A stretch of 26,419 nt of DNA, taken from NCBI GenBank assembly GCA_910579425.1, contig CAJTVL010000054.1, forward strand, positions 1 to 26,419, given 5' to 3'. This stretch comes from an uncultured Lachnospiraceae bacterium. Lineage in GTDB: Bacteria; Bacillota; Clostridia; Lachnospirales; Lachnospiraceae. The number at the start of each line of letters is the position of its first letter. Position 1 is the first letter of the stretch. Positions 8,162 to 14,692 of the stretch are shown here, piece after piece. Below the pieces are notes generated by a model. The model worked only from the letters and a program-made list of their open reading frames with translations, ran no database searches and was not told the origin of the DNA. Made by a program: the position numbers and the translations under genes.

Positions 8162-9937
8162 CTATGCGGGCTCGGGCGTTCCGGCAAAACCGGCGCGCCG
8201 CATTTCCTCCCGGGAAGGGATTTCCCCATACTGATGATGAAAAGCGCTGGCATAGTAACCGTTTTTGGCCAAAAGCTCCTGGTGGGTGCCTTTTTCTATG
8301 ATGCGGCCATTGTCCATGACCAGGATTTGGTCCGCATCCTTGATAGAAGAGATACGGTAGGCAATCACAAACACGGTACACTGGCCGCCCAGCTTTTTCA
8401 GCTGGCTCTGTATGTAGCTTTCCGTCTCCATATCCACCGCGGAGGTGGTATCGTCCAGAATCAGGATGGAGGGCTTTTTCAAAAGGGCCCTTGCCAGGGA
8501 AATCCTCTGCTTCTGACCGCCGGATAACCCTACGCCCCGCTCGCCTACAATGGTATCATACCCCTCGGGCATCTTCTGGATAAAGTGGTTGGCGTCCGCC
8601 ATCACGGCGGCATCGTGGATCTCCTCGAAGGAGCAGTCAGGCCGCCCATAGGCGATATTGCCCTCAATGGTATCGGAAAAGAGGAAAATATCCTGCATGG
8701 CCATACCGATATTATCCCGCAGCTTCTGAAGATTCAAGTCCCTGACATCCACGCCGTCCACCAGCACCTTTCCGCTGGTGGCGTCCACGAAACGGCACAG
8801 CAGATTCATAACGGTGGATTTGCCCGCGCCGGTGGAGCCTAAGATGCCGATGGTCTGCCCCTTTTTGACGGTAAAGCTAATATCCTTTACAATATCCTCT
8901 CCGTCCGCAGAGTAGGATACATTGCAGAATTCCACATTGCCTTCCATATGCTTATTCTCCACGGGCGCGGCGGGCATCTTGATAGAAGGCTCTTCCACAT
9001 AGGTATCGTAGATTTTTTCCACGGAGGTGATAAAGCGGTGAATGTCGTTGACCCACCAGCCTGCCATCCTTAAGGGGCCGTTTAACATCCACAGATAGCC
9101 GTTTACCGTAACCAGATTTCCCATGGATATTTCCCCCTGAATGACCATATAGCCGCCGTAGAGCATCAATATAACGTTGAGCAGGTAGGAGAGCACTTCA
9201 AAAACCGGAAGGTATTTCATCCATACCCGGGAGGAGGCGAGCTGAGCCTCTTGATAGGCATCGTTTTCCCGGTTGAATTTTTCAATCTCAAAATCCTCTT
9301 TTGCAAAAGCCTTCACAACCCGGTTGCCGCTCACATTCTCCTGGACAAAGGAGTTCAGGGAAGAGAAGCGGTCCCGGATCCGGGCAAAGGTGGGGCGCAC
9401 GTCCTTAGACTGCCGGAAGGTGGTGAGGGCGGTAAATGGCAGTACAAAGATCATGCACAGGGCCAGTTTGACGTTGACGGTAAAAATCATGGACAGGGCA
9501 AAAATAAACATCAGCATATTTTCATATACCGCATAAATAATGTAGGCTACGAAATGCCGGATGGCGTCCATGTCCCCGGTCTGGCGGCTCATCAGATCCC
9601 CGGTCTTTTTCCGGCTGAAAAAGGCAAAGTCCTCCATCAGAAGCCTGCGGAAAAAACGGTCCCGCATATCATAGAGTACGCCCTGGGAGCAGGTTTCGAA
9701 GATGACCTGATGGGCAAAGCGCAGAATCCCCCGTACCAGGGTCACCGAAAGCAGGGTGAGGATCAGACTGGGGAGAAGGGTCAGATTCCCTCCCTGAATC
9801 ACATCATCCACAATGAGTCCGGAAATGTAAGGGTTTACGATGGCCAAAACTGCGATCACAGTTGTCATGAGAAGACCAAACAGCAATAAAGCGCAGTACT
9901 TTTTAAGGAACCCCCAAAACCATTTCATTGGTGCCAT
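8162..9937 (-). CDS. ABC exporter, degenerate-site half of a heterodimer
   Basis: 591-residue half-transporter with an N-terminal six-helix domain (first helix ALLLFGLLMTTVIAVLAIV) and an ATPase domain: Walker A GSTGAGKST (367-375), canonical signature LSGGQ (471-475). Walker B reads ILILDDTTSAVD, so the catalytic Glu is Asp496, and the switch His is Tyr527 (VIAYRISSIKDADQ). These two changes together define the degenerate ATP site of heterodimeric exporters, and the intact signature completes the partner's active site. ATG 9937 has an excellent AAGGAGGACAATTT site. It is first in the operon, transcribed away from the cupin-AraC gene, whose product is the obvious regulator candidate. Confidence 0.94.
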   Translation of the reverse strand: MAPMKWFWGFLKKYCALLLFGLLMTTVIAVLAIVNPYISGLIVDDVIQGGNLTLLPSLILTLLSVTLVRGILRFAHQVIFETCSQGVLYDMRDRFFRRLLMEDFAFFSRKKTGDLMSRQTGDMDAIRHFVAYIIYAVYENMLMFIFALSMIFTVNVKLALCMIFVLPFTALTTFRQSKDVRPTFARIRDRFSSLNSFVQENVSGNRVVKAFAKEDFEIEKFNRENDAYQEAQLASSRVWMKYLPVFEVLSYLLNVILMLYGGYMVIQGEISMGNLVTVNGYLWMLNGPLRMAGWWVNDIHRFITSVEKIYDTYVEEPSIKMPAAPVENKHMEGNVEFCNVSYSADGEDIVKDISFTVKKGQTIGILGSTGAGKSTVMNLLCRFVDATSGKVLVDGVDVRDLNLQKLRDNIGMAMQDIFLFSDTIEGNIAYGRPDCSFEEIHDAAVMADANHFIQKMPEGYDTIVGERGVGLSGGQKQRISLARALLKKPSILILDDTTSAVDMETESYIQSQLKKLGGQCTVFVIAYRISSIKDADQILVMDNGRIIEKGTHQELLAKNGYYASAFHHQYGEIPSREEMRRAGFAGTPEPA

Positions 9938-9973
9938 AAATTGTCCTCCTTTTCTGACTTTAGAAAATTTTCG

Positions 9974-10002
9974 GATAACTTTTTTAAAATAGCTATTGTC
10001 AA
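9974..10002 (-). promoter_or_regulatory. Putative promoter of the ABC exporter operon
   Basis: On the minus strand a perfect TTGACA (10002-9997), a 17-bp spacer and GTTATC (9979-9974), in an AT-rich tract 37 bases before the start codon. The -10 is poor, which fits an activator-dependent promoter. The 207-bp divergent region is shared with the AraC-type gene. Confidence 0.45.
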
Positions 10003-10144
10003 TTTTATTAATTTGAGGTAAAAAGGAAATGTACTTTCTTGCAGGTTAGCTGTCAAATATTGCTATGCGGCAGAGAAAGAAGAACAGGAACGGTAAGTCC
10101 GGTATGTGATCCGGACGGCAGTTTATAGGGAAAGGTGTTTGATC

Positions 10145-10999
10145 ATGAGTCAGGGAGATATTGTATTACAGGAGGATTTTAATCCCACATTCCTTTTTAC
10201 ATGGAAGGGTATACGCAAAGAGGACGAGAAGACGTATCACAAGCACGAGCATCTGGAGTTCGGCTATGTGATGTCCGGCAGAGGGCGTATCAGGATCTCG
10301 GATCAGCTTTATGAGTTGGCGGAGGGGGACTTCATTTTGATCAACGCAGGGGAATTCCATCAGGTTCTCACCAGCGAGAGCGGCGGCCCCACAGTGGAGT
10401 TTTATGTGGGGCTTACGGATGTCTATATGGAGGGGCAGGAAAAAAACCGTCTTCCCGTCACGGAGGCCGGGCCTGTGCTCCACACCTCGGGAGAGCTCAA
10501 GATGAAGCTGAGCCGGCTGTGTATTTATATGGAGGCGGAGAAGGAGATGGGGCGGCTTGGAAGGTATTTCATGATGAAAGCCTACGCCATGCAGATGCTG
10601 GTGTCTTATCTGCGGGAGCAGGAACAGCCCCAGAAGCAGCGGCCCATGAGGCAGTGCTCCTTCGAATCCGTGAACCGGAAATATCTGGTGGAAAAGATCC
10701 TGGATTATTTTGAGGAGAATTACGCCCAGAAGATCTCCCTGGATCAGATTGCGGGGAACATGTATTTAAGCCCTTTTTATATCTCAAAGATCTTCAAGGC
10801 GGAGACAGGGGAGACTCCCATCCATTCCCTGATCGAGATCCGAATGGAAAAGGCCAGGGAGCTTCTGCTTGAGGAGCCCTCCTTAAGCATCCAGGAGGTA
10901 TCTGCCAGAGTGGGGTATGAGGACGCCTATCATTTCAGCAAACTGTTTAAGAAAAAATTCGGAGTAGCGCCTTCGGGAATGCGCAAAAACGAGCAATAA
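10145..10999 (+). CDS. AraC family regulator with N-terminal cupin sensor domain
   Basis: 284-residue transcription factor. Residues about 15-100 form a cupin sensing domain (TYHKHEHLEFGYVMSGRGRI, then GDFILINAGEFHQVL). The last 100 residues are the AraC DNA-binding domain with two helix-turn-helix units: ISLDQIAGNMYLSPFYISKIFK and IQEVSARVGYEDAYHFSKLFKKKFG. A GTG at 10106 opens the frame further, but ATG 10145 is chosen for the AAAGGTG site in front and the usual length of the family. It is divergent from the heterodimeric exporter and probably activates it in response to a small molecule, possibly a sugar or antibiotic (inference). Confidence 0.92.
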   Translation: MSQGDIVLQEDFNPTFLFTWKGIRKEDEKTYHKHEHLEFGYVMSGRGRIRISDQLYELAEGDFILINAGEFHQVLTSESGGPTVEFYVGLTDVYMEGQEKNRLPVTEAGPVLHTSGELKMKLSRLCIYMEAEKEMGRLGRYFMMKAYAMQMLVSYLREQEQPQKQRPMRQCSFESVNRKYLVEKILDYFEENYAQKISLDQIAGNMYLSPFYISKIFKAETGETPIHSLIEIRMEKARELLLEEPSLSIQEVSARVGYEDAYHFSKLFKKKFGVAPSGMRKNEQ

Positions 11000-11059
11000 A
11001 TGAAGAATTCAGACAATAAGAGTATTTTCCGGCGTTTCTTGTCGCTTGTGGTTTGTATA

Positions 11060-11088
11060 TTGACTGTAAATCATGGAAAGGTTACAAT
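11060..11088 (+). promoter_or_regulatory. Strong sigma-A promoter before a 47-residue ORF
   Basis: TTGACT (11060-11065), 17-bp spacer, TACAAT (11083-11088). This is close to consensus and independent of the AraC-type gene that ends at 10999. Confidence 0.65.
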
Positions 11089-11139
11089 GAAAGCAGAAAC
11101 TATTAATGATTCTTTGCTTAATAGAAAGGTTGTGGTCAC

Positions 11140-11283
11140 ATGAATATGACAGAGGTTGCAAGATTACTTTTGGGGTTGCGGGCAGCCGGATGGACAGAAA
11201 AGGAAATCAATGATTTTATGCTTTATATTGAATCCGGGGAAGAACAGTATAAGCCTACGCCCAAGAACGGAAAGGCAGAATAG
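11140..11283 (+). CDS. 47-residue microprotein, function unknown
   Basis: Starts MNMTEVARLLLGLRAAGWTE and continues with a second helix (KEINDFMLYIESG) and a Lys/Pro-rich tail. Predicted to be two amphipathic helices with no membrane segment. It has its own near-consensus promoter (11060-11088), an AAAGGTTG ribosome site and a perfect terminator hairpin (11336-11360), so it forms a complete monocistronic unit. The helix-GW-helix layout is reminiscent of small conserved Lachnospiraceae proteins I have seen annotated only as hypothetical; I cannot name a function. The expression signals and non-random amino-acid pattern make it more credible than a chance ORF. Confidence 0.65.
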   Translation: MNMTEVARLLLGLRAAGWTEKEINDFMLYIESGEEQYKPTPKNGKAE

Positions 11284-11335
11284 GATTTAAAGGATAGTCT
11301 GTATTTATGGATTTTAACCGACAAATATGGCGGAA

Positions 11336-11367
11336 AACAGGGCGGCGTAGCCGCCCTGTTGAAGTTT
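11336..11367 (+). terminator. Intrinsic terminator of the microprotein gene
   Basis: AACAGGGCGGC and GCCGCCCTGTT form a perfect 11-bp stem around loop GTA, followed by GAAGTTTT. The 11284-11479 spacer holds nothing else that I can support. Confidence 0.7.
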
Positions 11368-11479
11368 TGAATGACTCAGGATACGTTCCACGCAGTTCTG
11401 CTGTGGGGAAGTTTATTCATAGAGAGGTCTGATTGCACGTAGGGCATTTTATAGTTTAGTCCTCTACAAGTTCAGTTCT

Positions 11480-12385
11480 TTACAGATCAGCCTCCTGTAG
11501 TTTAGTCCTGAAAAGCGGCAAATCCAGTTCAAAGTTTTTTCCGAAAATATGAATCATCCTTCCCGCGTTAAGAATATGGTTCTTAATGTCTTCCGGAGTG
11601 CCGTTGCTGTAGGATAAATGTTCGAATGCATATAACGCAACATAAAATTTAAAGATCTTCCAGAACCCGTCCGGTATGGTATCAAAATATCCGTCAATCT
11701 GTCCGTTTGCAAAGCTGTCACTGTATTCCAGAGCCCATAACAGTCCACCGAACTCATACCAGGGATCGCCTGTATTTCCTCCCGAGAAATCGATAATACC
11801 AACATTTCCCTCTTCGTCTGCCACACAGTTGTTCCAATGAAAATCTCCATGAAGAAGAGTCTGCGGCCTGTCCGCCATCAGACAGATATTCTCCATAATA
11901 TACTGCTCTGCATTTTTACTGCCCTCAAATACAGCCTTCATACGACGGTAATTTTCCAGAAAACGGAGAGCCTTTTTTTCCACAATATCCTTCCAGTCCG
12001 CTTTCGGGGCGTCCGGATAACAGGAGTGAAGCTTTTTAAGCTCCCTGCCGACTTTCTTTCCCAGTTCATAGTAATTCTTTGAAGTATCTTTCTTTATGAG
12101 ATCCATTACCGGCATCCCGTCAACCCAAGATACAATAGAATAGACTATATCGGCATTTGTACCAAATAGAATGGGGGTGTGGGTATGAATATCGGTATTC
12201 ATATACCCAGTGAGCTGGTCATATTCTTTTCTCTTTTCAGAAATCTTCGCCTTCTCACTGATCCGCAGCAAAAAATATTTGCCGTCTTTTTTGAGCTTAT
12301 ATTTTTCGTCTCCGGAACAACCCTCCAATATCTTTTCGACTATTTCATATGATTTCACTTCCGCAATAGAATATAGGTTTTCCAT
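11480..12385 (-). CDS. Aminoglycoside phosphotransferase (APH)-family kinase
   Basis: 301-residue protein-kinase-like small-molecule phosphotransferase. The catalytic loop is TLLHGDFHWNNC with putative base Asp181, and the metal-binding motif IIDFSGG holds Asp199. The N-lobe contains KYFLLRISEKA, whose Arg/Lys region would bind ATP. The fold also serves choline, fructosamine, homoserine, methylthioribose and spectinomycin kinases, so resistance should not be assumed; the WYEFGGLLWALEY segment is seen in APH-like proteins of unknown substrate. ATG 12385 follows AAGGAT. It lies 70 bp after the coiled-coil gene on the same strand and may be cotranscribed with it. Confidence 0.88.
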   Translation of the reverse strand: MENLYSIAEVKSYEIVEKILEGCSGDEKYKLKKDGKYFLLRISEKAKISEKRKEYDQLTGYMNTDIHTHTPILFGTNADIVYSIVSWVDGMPVMDLIKKDTSKNYYELGKKVGRELKKLHSCYPDAPKADWKDIVEKKALRFLENYRRMKAVFEGSKNAEQYIMENICLMADRPQTLLHGDFHWNNCVADEEGNVGIIDFSGGNTGDPWYEFGGLLWALEYSDSFANGQIDGYFDTIPDGFWKIFKFYVALYAFEHLSYSNGTPEDIKNHILNAGRMIHIFGKNFELDLPLFRTKLQEADL

Positions 12386-12455
12386 GTTTCGCTATCCTTG
12401 ACCGCACCAAGATTGGTATATGTACCGGGCGCCTGGTTTTGACGAAATTTTGAGG

Positions 12456-12716
12456 TTAAGCTAATTTCTGAAGTTTTTCACTATGTTCACGAATAACGCT
12501 TTTCATAACGTCAATATCTGCTTGCATAGCGTCAATTTGAGATATACCGCTTTTATAACGATTGTATGTGCTTGTATAGCATGCTTCAATATTTTGCAGC
12601 CGTGGAAGAATATCATTCTCATTTTGCAATTTTAAAAACTGAATATCATCCTTTATTGGCTGTAACTTTTTGTCTAATAAATCAGACATTGCAAGCAATA
12701 ATTCATAGTCTGTCAT
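12456..12716 (-). CDS. 86-residue coiled-coil protein, function unknown
   Basis: Highly charged helical protein, from DLLDKKLQPIKDDIQFLKL through IDAMQADIDVMKSVI to HSEKLQKLA, predicted as one or two coiled coils with no membrane helix. Similar short coiled-coil proteins are common and unassigned in Clostridia. The expression signals are excellent: a TTGTCT/TATACT promoter (12741-12769) and AAGGAGGTACGG before ATG 12716. It sits between the tRNA-Glu terminator and the APH-family gene and could be in an operon with the latter. No enzymatic motif is present, so structural, scaffold or regulatory roles are open. Confidence 0.8.
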   Translation of the reverse strand: MTDYELLLAMSDLLDKKLQPIKDDIQFLKLQNENDILPRLQNIEACYTSTYNRYKSGISQIDAMQADIDVMKSVIREHSEKLQKLA

Positions 12717-12740
12717 AGATCCGTACCTCCTTATAAAAAA

Positions 12741-12769
12741 AGTATATCACAAAAATACTGTTCAGACAA
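12741..12769 (-). promoter_or_regulatory. Promoter of the coiled-coil gene
   Basis: On the minus strand TTGTCT (12769-12764), 17-bp spacer, TATACT (12746-12741), directly after the T-run of the tRNA terminator. Confidence 0.6.
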
Positions 12770-12817
12770 AAAGAAAATGCTACAAACCTTTTTTAATTAA
12801 GGTTTCCAGCATTCTTT
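12769..12817 (-). terminator. Intrinsic terminator of tRNA-Glu
   Basis: On the minus strand AATGCT..AAACCTT pairs with AAGGTTT..AGCATT around an AT-rich loop (12776-12813), followed by TTTTCTTTTT. It lies 29 bases after the tRNA 3' end. Confidence 0.7.
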
Positions 12818-12841
12818 GGGTTGGGCTGTTAAAAACAGTCG

Positions 12842-12913
12842 CAGCTCGTAGGGGAATCGAACCCCTGTTTCCGCCGTGAGAGGGCGGCGTCTTAACCGCT
12901 TGACCAACGAGCC
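12842..12913 (-). tRNA. tRNA-Glu (anticodon CTC)
   Basis: 72-nt tRNA with acceptor stem GGCTCGT/ACGAGCT (first pair G-T), D-arm containing TGGTCAAGCGGTTAAGA, anticodon stem CCGCC/GGCGG with loop CTCTCAC, hence anticodon CTC reading GAG, and the T-arm CAGGGGTTCGATTCCCCT. Discriminator base is G; CCA is not encoded (the next bases are C then GAC). It is a single tRNA with its own promoter and terminator. Confidence 0.95.
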
Positions 12914-12966
12914 ATTTTCAATGGGATAACACTTCTCACAACCTGTTACGTGCATCCGACTTGATT

Positions 12967-12995
12967 ATTCTATAATAAGTTGACAAATATTGCAA
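12967..12995 (-). promoter_or_regulatory. Promoter of tRNA-Glu
   Basis: On the minus strand TTGCAA (12995-12990), 17-bp spacer, TAGAAT (12972-12967), about 54 bases before the mature tRNA 5' end. Confidence 0.6.
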
Positions 12996-13100
12996 GCATT
13001 ATTTTAAAAATATTTTAAATAATATGTATTTTTTCAGGAACATTTTTTGCTTTCGCTTTTCTTTAACATAACGGCAGTTCACGAAACGTTCTGGCCTTAA

Positions 13101-13137
13101 AAAAGATGAGCCAACACTAAATATCAGCTCATCTTTT
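13101..13137 (-). terminator. Intrinsic terminator of the CD3324-like gene
   Basis: AAAAGATGAGC and GCTCATCTTTT form an 11-bp perfect stem; on the minus strand it runs into TTTTTTAAGG. It lies 14 bases after the stop codon. Confidence 0.75.
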
Positions 13138-13150
13138 ACCTGCTCTTTCC

Positions 13151-13423
13151 TCAGGAATACCTTTGTATTCTCAGGATACGCTGTATGCTTTTCTCCGACA
13201 GACAGTACTTACAGGCCAGCTCTGAAGTCCTGCTTCCGGCAAGATAATCATTGTAAATCTGCCGGTCGCGAATCAAAAGTTCCTGTCTGGTCTGCGTGCC
13301 CGCGCCCCATGCCTGTCTATGTGCCGTTTTGCGCGGAATATAAATACTCTCTCCGTCAACATACTGCTGGATCAGCTCTATTACCTCATTGGGCAGAATT
13401 TCTTCTGCTCTTATATAGCCCAT
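13151..13423 (-). CDS. CD3324-like small helix-turn-helix protein
   Basis: 90-residue protein. The N-terminal ILPNEVIELIQQYVDGESIYIPRK and the following ELLIRDRQIYNDYLAG are hallmarks of the CD3324 family of Firmicutes (Mor/C-type HTH relatives). The C-terminal ELACKYCLSEKSIQRILRI is a helix-turn-helix, so it is probably a DNA-binding regulator. The central AHRQAWGAGTQTRQELL replaces the usual RKSWGENTGTRQEL-type segment. AGGAGG precedes ATG 13423. The gene shares a transcript with an interrupted small ORF upstream (13441-13557) and ends at a clear terminator. Target genes are unknown. Confidence 0.85.
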   Translation of the reverse strand: MGYIRAEEILPNEVIELIQQYVDGESIYIPRKTAHRQAWGAGTQTRQELLIRDRQIYNDYLAGSRTSELACKYCLSEKSIQRILRIQRYS

Positions 13424-13440
13424 GTCTGCCTCCTAAATAT

Positions 13441-13557
13441 TTATTTTTCAGGAAAAGCATTGGCTATAACAATTAACATAAGAATATCCGGCAAGGTCCG
13501 GTATCCGTCGTTTTGTTGCAATAGCCAGCGCTATGCAGACATAACATATCGTTTCAT
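13441..13557 (-). pseudogene. Small ORF interrupted by an in-frame amber codon
   Basis: ATG 13557 has an AAAGGGGAT ribosome site and a good promoter 31 bases upstream, encodes MKRYVMSA, then TAG (13533-13531), and the frame continues open for 29 more codons (ending LPDILMLIVIANAFPEK) to TAA at 13441. The CD3324-like start lies 17 bases on. It could be a small-protein gene killed by a point mutation, or an 8-residue leader peptide with the rest meaningless. Confidence 0.35.
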
Positions 13558-13587
13558 ATAGAAATCCCCTTTCCAACATTTTTCTAA

Positions 13588-13616
13588 ATCATAGCACGAT
13601 TCGCCGGATAAATCAA
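13588..13616 (-). promoter_or_regulatory. Promoter of the small ORF/CD3324-like unit
   Basis: On the minus strand TTGATT (13616-13611), 17-bp spacer, TATGAT (13593-13588). It is divergent from the promoter at 13663, with 46 bp between the two -35 boxes. Confidence 0.6.
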
Positions 13617-13662
13617 ATTTTGCGACAGGAGGGCAGGGGGCTTTCCGGACTGTAAATTGTAA

Positions 13663-13691
13663 TAGACTTTGCCCTTTGGCTATGGTATATT
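13663..13691 (+). promoter_or_regulatory. Promoter of the 40-residue ORF and membrane protein
   Basis: TAGACT (13663-13668), 17-bp spacer, TATATT (13686-13691), 44 bases before the small ORF start. Confidence 0.5.
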
Positions 13692-13735
13692 AGATGTGAT
13701 CAGATGACTGTTCTATAAATTGGAGAGGTGAATAT

Positions 13736-13858
13736 ATGCCGTCTGCTGATTTGGAAATTATAAAGGCTGCGATTGATGATTTGTCTATATATTCTTTCAT
13801 TTTGTCTATTTTGTCAGACGAATACCCAAAGAAGTTCCTATCACTTTTAACTCAATAG
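13736..13858 (+). CDS. 40-residue small protein, function unknown
   Basis: Begins MPSADLEIIKAAIDDLSIYS and ends with a hydrophobic helix (FILSILSDEY) and KKFLSLLTQ. GGAGAGG stands 6 bases before the ATG and a promoter lies at 13663-13691. Its stop is 20 bases before the preferred start of the membrane protein and 2 bases before an alternative ATG, so translation is probably coupled. It is an acidic, amphipathic helix pattern rather than a clear membrane segment. No family is recognised; a chance ORF is possible, but RBS, promoter and coupling favour a real gene. Confidence 0.5.
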   Translation: MPSADLEIIKAAIDDLSIYSFILSILSDEYPKKFLSLLTQ

Positions 13859-13878
13859 AAATGGAATGGGGAGACCAA

Positions 13879-14646
13879 ATGATTATTGTGATCACCGTTA
13901 TAATATTTGTTCTGGGCGCTTTATTATGTTTCATAAAAGGGAAAAAAATCGAGGGCTGCAGGCCGAAGCCTTTGAGGAAGGCCTTGGAAGTACTCTCAAA
14001 CAGCAGTTTTAACGGCTATCTCGTCAGTACGATGGTCGGTTTCCTGGGGATTACAACCGCCATTGCTTTCACAAATTATCACACGGAAAAGCAGGAGCAA
14101 AGATGGACCATCGAATTTTTGGAGGATGTCCTGCTCACAGAGCTGAATACCAAAAGAACATTGATGCAGGAGGCCTTATCAGGAATGGATATGATGCCTG
14201 ATGCAAAGGAGGAGACAGAGACGAAAAGGACAGAGGGAGGGGAGCTGTCAATTGATGTGGAAGAGCCTTCTGACCCGGAAAAGCTGTTCGAGGCAATGAA
14301 AATCTATCCAATATCACCCGTATTATCACTGGATATGTTATTGACCGACTCGCCTTATAAATATACTATATCCAGATACAGCTACAGCGCGCTGATTGAC
14401 TGTAAGATGAATTTTGTGGTGCAAAAGGCCCGAATCGATCATTCCGGCAGTATACAGGAAATGGCGGAACATTTATTAAAAATGTATTATGATTTTGAGC
14501 GGGCATACAAGGTCGTGGAAATCGAATTGAAATATCAAAATGGCGAAATGAACGAGAATCATGTTTATAAGGAAATAGATAAGCTGTATGATGAATTGAG
14601 AGAGAATAAGGAGGCAATTGTCGTGAGCGGGTCAAGTCCGGAGTGA
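13879..14646 (+). CDS. Membrane protein with two N-terminal helices and a cytoplasmic helical domain
   Basis: 255 residues. Helix 1 is IIVITVIIFVLGALLCFI at the extreme N-terminus and helix 2 is GYLVSTMVGFLGITTAIAF (about 45-63), with a basic loop between them. A long mostly helical domain with a Glu/Lys-rich low-complexity stretch (residues about 105-135) follows, ending ELRENKEAIVVSGSSPE. No catalytic motif is visible. ATG 13879 is chosen because GGGGAGA lies 6 bases ahead; ATG 13861 in the same frame lacks a ribosome site but would give four-base-scale coupling to the small ORF. The MATE gene starts 46 bp downstream and may share the transcript. I do not recognise the family. Confidence 0.75.
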   Translation: MIIVITVIIFVLGALLCFIKGKKIEGCRPKPLRKALEVLSNSSFNGYLVSTMVGFLGITTAIAFTNYHTEKQEQRWTIEFLEDVLLTELNTKRTLMQEALSGMDMMPDAKEETETKRTEGGELSIDVEEPSDPEKLFEAMKIYPISPVLSLDMLLTDSPYKYTISRYSYSALIDCKMNFVVQKARIDHSGSIQEMAEHLLKMYYDFERAYKVVEIELKYQNGEMNENHVYKEIDKLYDELRENKEAIVVSGSSPE

Positions 14647-14692
14647 TAATGGAGGGAAAGAATCTTATTTTTATCAGAGGAGCAAAAAACAG

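Noticed and set aside
8059..8253. N-terminal extension of the second ABC exporter gene
   Set aside because: Would overlap the upstream gene and reads as Pro/Arg/Ser-rich sequence; ATG 8058 has a proper ribosome site.
9251..9889. Plus-strand open frame opposite the ABC exporter gene
   Set aside because: Low-complexity His/Gly/Lys composition and no ribosome site; antisense of the membrane domain.
11307..11432. 41-codon plus-strand ORF (MDFNRQIWRKTG...) with an AAGGATAG-like site
   Set aside because: It runs through the perfect terminator hairpin at 11336-11360 and has no recognisable pattern.
11438..11448. 11-bp match (CGTAGGGCATT) to the terminal repeat of the element at 26132
   Set aside because: Isolated match with no second end nearby and diverging flanks; expected occasionally by chance, though it could be a solo relic.
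12842..12995. tRNA-Glu as an integration site for a mobile element
   Set aside because: No integrase gene and no repeat of the tRNA 3' end was seen in the window.
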